Positions 5,689 through 9,033 of a DNA stretch of 9,033 nt are shown in pieces. Origin of the DNA: Bacillota bacterium (GTDB lineage: Bacteria > Bacillota > Clostridia > Christensenellales > Aristaeellaceae); NCBI GenBank assembly GCA_023404715.1, contig JAEYAR010000003.1, forward strand, positions 1 to 9,033. Reading direction: 5' to 3'. The first letter of the stretch is position 1, and each line of letters begins with the position of its first letter. The position numbers and the translations under genes were made by a program. The notes under the pieces were generated by a model. It searched no databases and had not been told where the DNA came from. It saw nothing but the letters and a program-made list of their open reading frames with translations.

Positions 5689-6678
5689 ATGCGCCAGAGA
5701 AAGACTTTGAATATCGCGGCGCTCGCCCTGCTCCTTTTGGCCGTGCTCGCGCTGTGTATCGGCGCGGGCACGGTCTTTGTCGCCCCGGCGGACGTGCTGC
5801 TAGCGCTGGCGGGCCGTGCGAGCGACGCGGCGCAGGCGACCGTGATCCGCGCGATTCGCGCGCCGCGCGTCCTCGTGGGCGCGTTGGCCGGGGCCGGGCT
5901 GGCGTCGGCGGGCGCGCTCATGCAAGGCGTGTTTCGCAATCCGTTGGCCGAGCCGGGTCTGCTGGGCGTCTCTTCCGGCGCGGGGATGGGCGCGTTGTGC
6001 AGCATGGCGTTGGGGATGTCCACGTTCGGCTCGCTGCCGCTGATGGCTTTTATGGGCGCCATGCTGGCGGTGGCGGCGATCGTGCTGGCGGCCTCCGGCG
6101 GCCGGGCGGGCACGGTAAATTTGATCTTGAGCGGCATGGCGGTCTCGGCCCTGTGCGGCGCGGCCACGAGCGTGCTGCTCACGCTGCTGCGGGAATATCA
6201 GGTGGCGGCTTACGTGTTTTGGACGCTGGGTTCGCTCGCCAACCGCCGCTGGGAGCACGTGGCGCTGCTCGCGCCCGTGGTGATCGGCTGCGTCGCTCTC
6301 TCGCTGCTGCTCGCGCCCCGGCTGGACGTGCTCTCCCTCGGCGACGAGCAGGCGCAGGCGCTGGGCGTGCGGCCTGCGGGCACGCGACTGCTATTCATCC
6401 TCATCGCTTCGGGTTCGACGGCGGCCATCGTCTCGGTCACGGGTCCGATCGGCTTTGTGGGCCTGATCGTGCCGCACTGCGCGCGCCTGCTCTTTGGCGC
6501 GGCGCACCGCCACCTCATCGCCACGAGCGCGCTGCTCGGCGCGGTCTTTCTGCCGCTGTGCGATTTGGGCGTGCGGCTGCTCGGGGCGAAAAACGGCGCG
6601 GAGCTCTCCGTCGGCGTGGTGACGGCGGCGTTGGGCGCGCCCTTCTTCCTCTATCTGCTGCGGCGCAGGGCGCTTTGA
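5689..6678 (+). CDS. btuC: Corrinoid ABC transporter permease (FecCD family)
   Basis: A 329-aa integral membrane permease, the normal length for the FecCD/BtuC family, with about ten hydrophobic segments. It forms a homodimeric channel with two ATPase subunits. Family motifs are RAPRVLVGALAGAGLASAGA (57-76), the adjoining Q-x4-RNPLAEPGLLGVSSGA block (79-98), FWTLGSLA (177-184), LSLGDEQAQALGV (215-227), GPIGFVGLIVPHCAR (252-266) and ELSVGVVTAALGAPFF (305-320). Two usually conserved spots differ: the G-A-D-H-R after the 'PHCAR' helix reads GAAHR, and the E-L-P-x-G near the end reads ELSVG. The start at 5689 is preferred because AAGGGGA lies 5 bases upstream; an in-frame ATG at 5668 has a weaker site and would add 7 residues. 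It follows btuF by 27 bases and precedes btuD by 37, so the three genes form one operon. Confidence 0.92.
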   Translation: MRQRKTLNIAALALLLLAVLALCIGAGTVFVAPADVLLALAGRASDAAQATVIRAIRAPRVLVGALAGAGLASAGALMQGVFRNPLAEPGLLGVSSGAGMGALCSMALGMSTFGSLPLMAFMGAMLAVAAIVLAASGGRAGTVNLILSGMAVSALCGAATSVLLTLLREYQVAAYVFWTLGSLANRRWEHVALLAPVVIGCVALSLLLAPRLDVLSLGDEQAQALGVRPAGTRLLFILIASGSTAAIVSVTGPIGFVGLIVPHCARLLFGAAHRHLIATSALLGAVFLPLCDLGVRLLGAKNGAELSVGVVTAALGAPFFLYLLRRRAL

Positions 6679-6715
6679 ACGGACGGACTTATTCATGAGA
6701 AAGCGGGGGAGAGGC

Positions 6716-7489
6716 ATGGTCGATCTCATTCGCGTGGAGGACGCTTGCGCTGTCCTGGGCAAGGGAAAAGCGCGCGCACAGATCTTGCACGGCATCCGTC
6801 TTTCGGCCAACGGCGGCGAGCGGGTAGGGCTTTGCGGACCGAACGGCGCGGGCAAATCTACGCTTTTGCGGCTGATGGCCGGGCTGATCGCCCCGTCGAC
6901 AGGCAGGGTGCTGCTGGAGGGGCGGGATCTGCGCGCTCATCGCGGCCAGCTGCCGCGGCGCATCGCCTTTATGCATCAGCATACGCACATGCCCTTTGAT
7001 TTCACCGTGCGCGAGACCGTGGCGCTCGGGCGCTTTCCGCACCGCGGCGCGCTAGGCATACCGGCGCAATCGGACGGGCGCATCGTGGAGGAAGCCATGG
7101 CGCAGGCGGGATGCCTGCAGCTGGCGGAGCGCTGCGTGCGCGAGCTTTCCGGCGGCGAGCAGCAGCGCGTGATGCTAGCGCGCGCGCTGTCCCAGCAGAC
7201 GGACGTGCTCTTTTTGGACGAGCCGACGGCGAGCATGGATATGGGCTTTTCGCAGGAGGTGCTCTCGCGCCTGGCGGGGCTGGCTGCGGGCGGACGCCTG
7301 GTCGTCGCTGCGCTGCACGACCTGCGGGCCGCGGCCGCGCACTGCACGCGCCTGGTGCTGCTAAGCGACGGCTGCGTGATCGCGGACGGCGCGCCGCGCG
7401 CCGTGCTGACGGAGCGCAACATCCGGGCGGCGTACGGCGTACGCGTGCGCGTTTTTGACAACCCCGCGGGCGGGTGGGACTATTATTGA
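6716..7489 (+). CDS. btuD: Corrinoid ABC transporter ATP-binding protein
   Basis: A 257-aa cytoplasmic ATPase that powers the importer; the size is typical for the FecE/BtuD family. All ATP-cassette motifs are intact: Walker A GPNGAGKST (41-49), Q-loop glutamine 88 in FMHQHTHMPF, signature LSGGEQQ (144-150), Walker B VLFLDEP (164-170), D-loop ASMD (172-175) and switch histidine 201 in ALHD. The C-terminal part (about 210-245) with the 'DGAPRAVLTERNIRAAYGV' stretch is the usual FecE-type ending. The start at 6716 is preferred because GGGGGAG lies just upstream and homology starts with the β-strand LIRVED. An in-frame ATG at 6695 would add MRKRGRG and has a poor ribosome site. It is the third gene of the riboswitch-controlled operon. 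Confidence 0.93.
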   Translation: MVDLIRVEDACAVLGKGKARAQILHGIRLSANGGERVGLCGPNGAGKSTLLRLMAGLIAPSTGRVLLEGRDLRAHRGQLPRRIAFMHQHTHMPFDFTVRETVALGRFPHRGALGIPAQSDGRIVEEAMAQAGCLQLAERCVRELSGGEQQRVMLARALSQQTDVLFLDEPTASMDMGFSQEVLSRLAGLAAGGRLVVAALHDLRAAAAHCTRLVLLSDGCVIADGAPRAVLTERNIRAAYGVRVRVFDNPAGGWDYY

Positions 7490-7539
7490 GCGGCATTCTC
7501 AGGGAAGCGGTAAGACTGGACCCGCGCGCATAATCTTTC

Positions 7540-7569
7540 ACAGGCCTGCGCTTGATCGCGCAGGCCTGT
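7540..7569. repeat. Perfect 12-bp inverted repeat (two CAGGCCTG palindromes)
   Basis: ACAGGCCTGCGC (7540-7551) and GCGCAGGCCTGT (7558-7569) form a perfect stem with the 6-base loop TTGATC. Each arm also contains the 8-bp palindrome CAGGCCTG (7541-7548 and 7561-7568), with centres 20 bases apart. No T-tract follows on either strand, so it is not a classical terminator, although it lies 50 bases after btuD and could still stop transcription or protect the mRNA end. The paired palindromes also look like two operator sites on one face of the helix. Confidence 0.75.
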
Positions 7570-7580
7570 CATGCTATACT
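7552..7580 (+). promoter_or_regulatory. Extended -10 promoter for the AAA-ATPase-like gene
   Basis: TTGATC (7552-7557), a 17-base spacer, then TATACT (7575-7580), preceded by TGC, which makes an extended -10. The -35 box is exactly the loop of the inverted repeat at 7540-7569. Transcription would start near 7587, about 57 bases before the gene at 7644. Confidence 0.7.
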
Positions 7581-7599
7581 GGGTTTGAGAAAAATAAAC

Positions 7600-7624
7600 T
7601 TCTGTATATGGGGTATTCTGTATA
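7600..7624 (+). repeat. Direct repeat TTCTGTATA in the gene leader
   Basis: Two copies of TTCTGTATA lie at 7600-7608 and 7616-7624 with a 16-base period, in an AT-rich leader just upstream of the ribosome site AAGAGGGG (7629-7636). This may be a regulator site or chance; the second copy ends in TATAAA, which resembles a -10 box but has no matching -35. Confidence 0.35.
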
Positions 7625-7643
7625 AAAGAAGAGGGGCGGGCCT

Positions 7644-9033
7644 ATGGAAAGGGAAAAGCTTCCGGTCGGCATCGATAGCTTTGGAAAGCTACGAGACGCA
7701 GGGTTTTACTACGTAGATAAGACGTTGCTGATTCGTGACTTACTCCAAAACTGGGGGGAAGTCAATCTCTTCACGCGCCCACGGCGCTTCGGCAAGACGC
7801 TGAACATGAGCATGTTGAAGAGCTTTTTCGAGATCGGCGCGGAACCGGCGCTGTTCGACGGCCTGGCGATCTCGAAGGAGGCCGAACTGTGCGAGACGTA
7901 CATGGGGAAATTCCCCGTGGTGTTCGTCTCGCTGAAAGGCGTGGATGGGCTGACGTTTAAGCAGGCAATCGATCGTCTCAAGGAAATCATTGGCATAGAA
8001 TCTGAACGGTTTGGCTTTTTGCTGTCGAGCGATAAATTATCAGATAATGATAAGGCTAAATACGCTGCATTGATTGCGTTGCAGGATGGTCAATACATAA
8101 TGGATGAGTCGATGGTAATATCTAGCTTGCAGACGTTGTCGATGCTTCTATCCAAGCACTACGGCCAAAAGGCGATTCTGCTGATCGACGAGTACGACGT
8201 GCCGCTGGACAAGGCGTTTGCGCACGGCTACTACGACGAGATGGTCTCGCTGCTTCGCGGCCTGTTCGGTCAGGCGCTCAAGACGAACGACTCCCTGTAC
8301 TTCGCCGTGCTGACGGGCTGCCTTCGCGTCTCGAAGGAGAGCATCTTCACGGGGCTCAACAACTTCAAGGTGCTGTCCATCACGGATGTGCGGTTCGACG
8401 AACACTTCGGTTTTACGGATGCCGAGGTAAAGCGGCTTTTGGCGGACTACGATCTTTCGGATCAATATGCCGCGACGAAGGAATGGTACGATGGGTACCG
8501 CTTTGGCAATGCGGACGTCTACTGTCCGTGGGACGTGATCAACCATGTAGACAGGCTCTGTGCCGAGCCGGATGCACAGCCCCTGGCCTACTGGATCAAC
8601 ACCAGCGGGAACGATCTGGTGAAGCGGGTAATAGACGAGGCGAGGACCGGTACGGCGCAGATGGAGATTGAAAAGCTCATCGCCGGGGAGAGCCTATACA
8701 AACGCCTCAACGAAAACATGACGTACAAGGACGCCGGGGCCAAGGACGCGGATTTGTGGAGCCTGCTGTTGATGACCGGCTACCTGACGACGCGCGGAAA
8801 GCCCGAGCGGGGCGTATATGAGCTGGCGATCCCCAACCGCGAGGTGCGGGAGATCTATATGGAGCAGGTGCGCAGTTGGTTTGAGCGCAAAGCCGCGGCC
8901 GAGGCATCCTCCCTCTCCGCGCTGTATGCGGCGTTTGAAGCGGGCGACGCTAGGACGATAGAGGCAGCGCTAAGCGACCAGCTGATCGAGACGATCAGCT
9001 TTCACGATGCGTACGAGAGCTTCTATCACGGCT
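7644..9033 (+). CDS. AAA-ATPase-like protein (PF09820 type), probable PD-(D/E)XK fusion, 3' truncated by window
   Basis: The frame is open from ATG 7644 to the window end, giving 463 codons without a stop; relatives run to roughly 520-570 aa. Residues 5-35 (KLPVGIDSFGKLRDAGFYYVDKT) and FTRPRRFGKT (43-52) are the family's N-terminal hallmark, with the FGKT standing in for a Walker A loop. Walker B-like LLIDEYDVPLD lies at 179-189, followed by LTGCLRVSKESIFTGLNN (223-240), EWYDGYRFG (280-288) and YCPWDVINH (293-301). The end at 454-463 (FHDAYESFYHG) leads into the region where the PDDEXK_9 nuclease domain normally begins, so the catalytic residues would be outside the window. AAGAGGGG lies 7 bases before the start. 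These proteins often occur in many copies per genome and have no settled function; roles with DNA or as mobile-like genes are speculation. Bases 7981-8100 are clearly AT-richer than the rest of the gene. Confidence 0.88.
   Translation, partial: MEREKLPVGIDSFGKLRDAGFYYVDKTLLIRDLLQNWGEVNLFTRPRRFGKTLNMSMLKSFFEIGAEPALFDGLAISKEAELCETYMGKFPVVFVSLKGVDGLTFKQAIDRLKEIIGIESERFGFLLSSDKLSDNDKAKYAALIALQDGQYIMDESMVISSLQTLSMLLSKHYGQKAILLIDEYDVPLDKAFAHGYYDEMVSLLRGLFGQALKTNDSLYFAVLTGCLRVSKESIFTGLNNFKVLSITDVRFDEHFGFTDAEVKRLLADYDLSDQYAATKEWYDGYRFGNADVYCPWDVINHVDRLCAEPDAQPLAYWINTSGNDLVKRVIDEARTGTAQMEIEKLIAGESLYKRLNENMTYKDAGAKDADLWSLLLMTGYLTTRGKPERGVYELAIPNREVREIYMEQVRSWFERKAAAEASSLSALYAAFEAGDARTIEAALSDQLIETISFHDAYESFYHG

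Noticed and set aside
5754..6698. Plus-strand 314-codon open frame overlapping btuC
   Set aside because: Its translation is dominated by Arg, Gly and Ala, as expected from the +2 frame of GC-rich membrane-protein codons, and btuC in the other frame has full FecCD motifs.
7540..7569. Inverted repeat considered as a standard intrinsic terminator for btuFCD
   Set aside because: No T-tract follows on either strand, so it was listed as a repeat with possible operator or 3'-end role instead.

Overview
The window is bacterial, GC-rich and gene-dense. It shows AGGAGG-type ribosome binding sites, sigma-70-like promoters with 17-base spacers and a U-tract terminator. The mix of a family 5 solute-binding protein, a MarR-MATE pair, a B12 uptake operon behind a cobalamin riboswitch, and an AAA-ATPase-like/PD-(D/E)XK protein is typical of anaerobic, often gut-associated Bacillota (Clostridia). 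A Christensenellales-like host is my guess from general protein character; nothing in the window proves it.

Layout: (1) 33-2102, minus strand: a large ABC transporter substrate-binding protein with its own terminator. A Shine-Dalgarno-like sequence at the left edge hints at another minus-strand gene just outside the window. (2) 2103-2493: a divergent intergenic region with several small palindromes and a very good promoter for the rightward genes. (3) 2494-4328: a MarR-family regulator and a MATE efflux pump overlapping by ATGA, so almost certainly co-transcribed and translationally coupled. (4) 4349-4692: promoter, cobalamin riboswitch and a long leader whose structures can hide the next ribosome binding site. 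(5) 4693-7489: btuF-btuC-btuD-like genes for a complete corrinoid ABC importer (binding protein, permease, ATPase). (6) 7490-7643: a perfect 12-bp inverted repeat whose 6-base loop is the -35 box of a promoter. (7) 7644 to the right edge: the first 463 codons of an AAA-ATPase-like protein whose nuclease domain would lie beyond the window.

How it works together: the B12 genes form a self-contained scavenging operon expected to be switched off by cobalamin. The MarR-MATE pair looks like an autoregulated efflux operon. The binding protein is transcribed divergently from it and may share control elements. I found no CRISPR array, tRNA, rRNA, insertion sequence or clearly new multi-gene system. 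The least explained parts are the two intergenic regulatory regions, the leader of the B12 operon and the compositionally mosaic AAA-ATPase-like gene.
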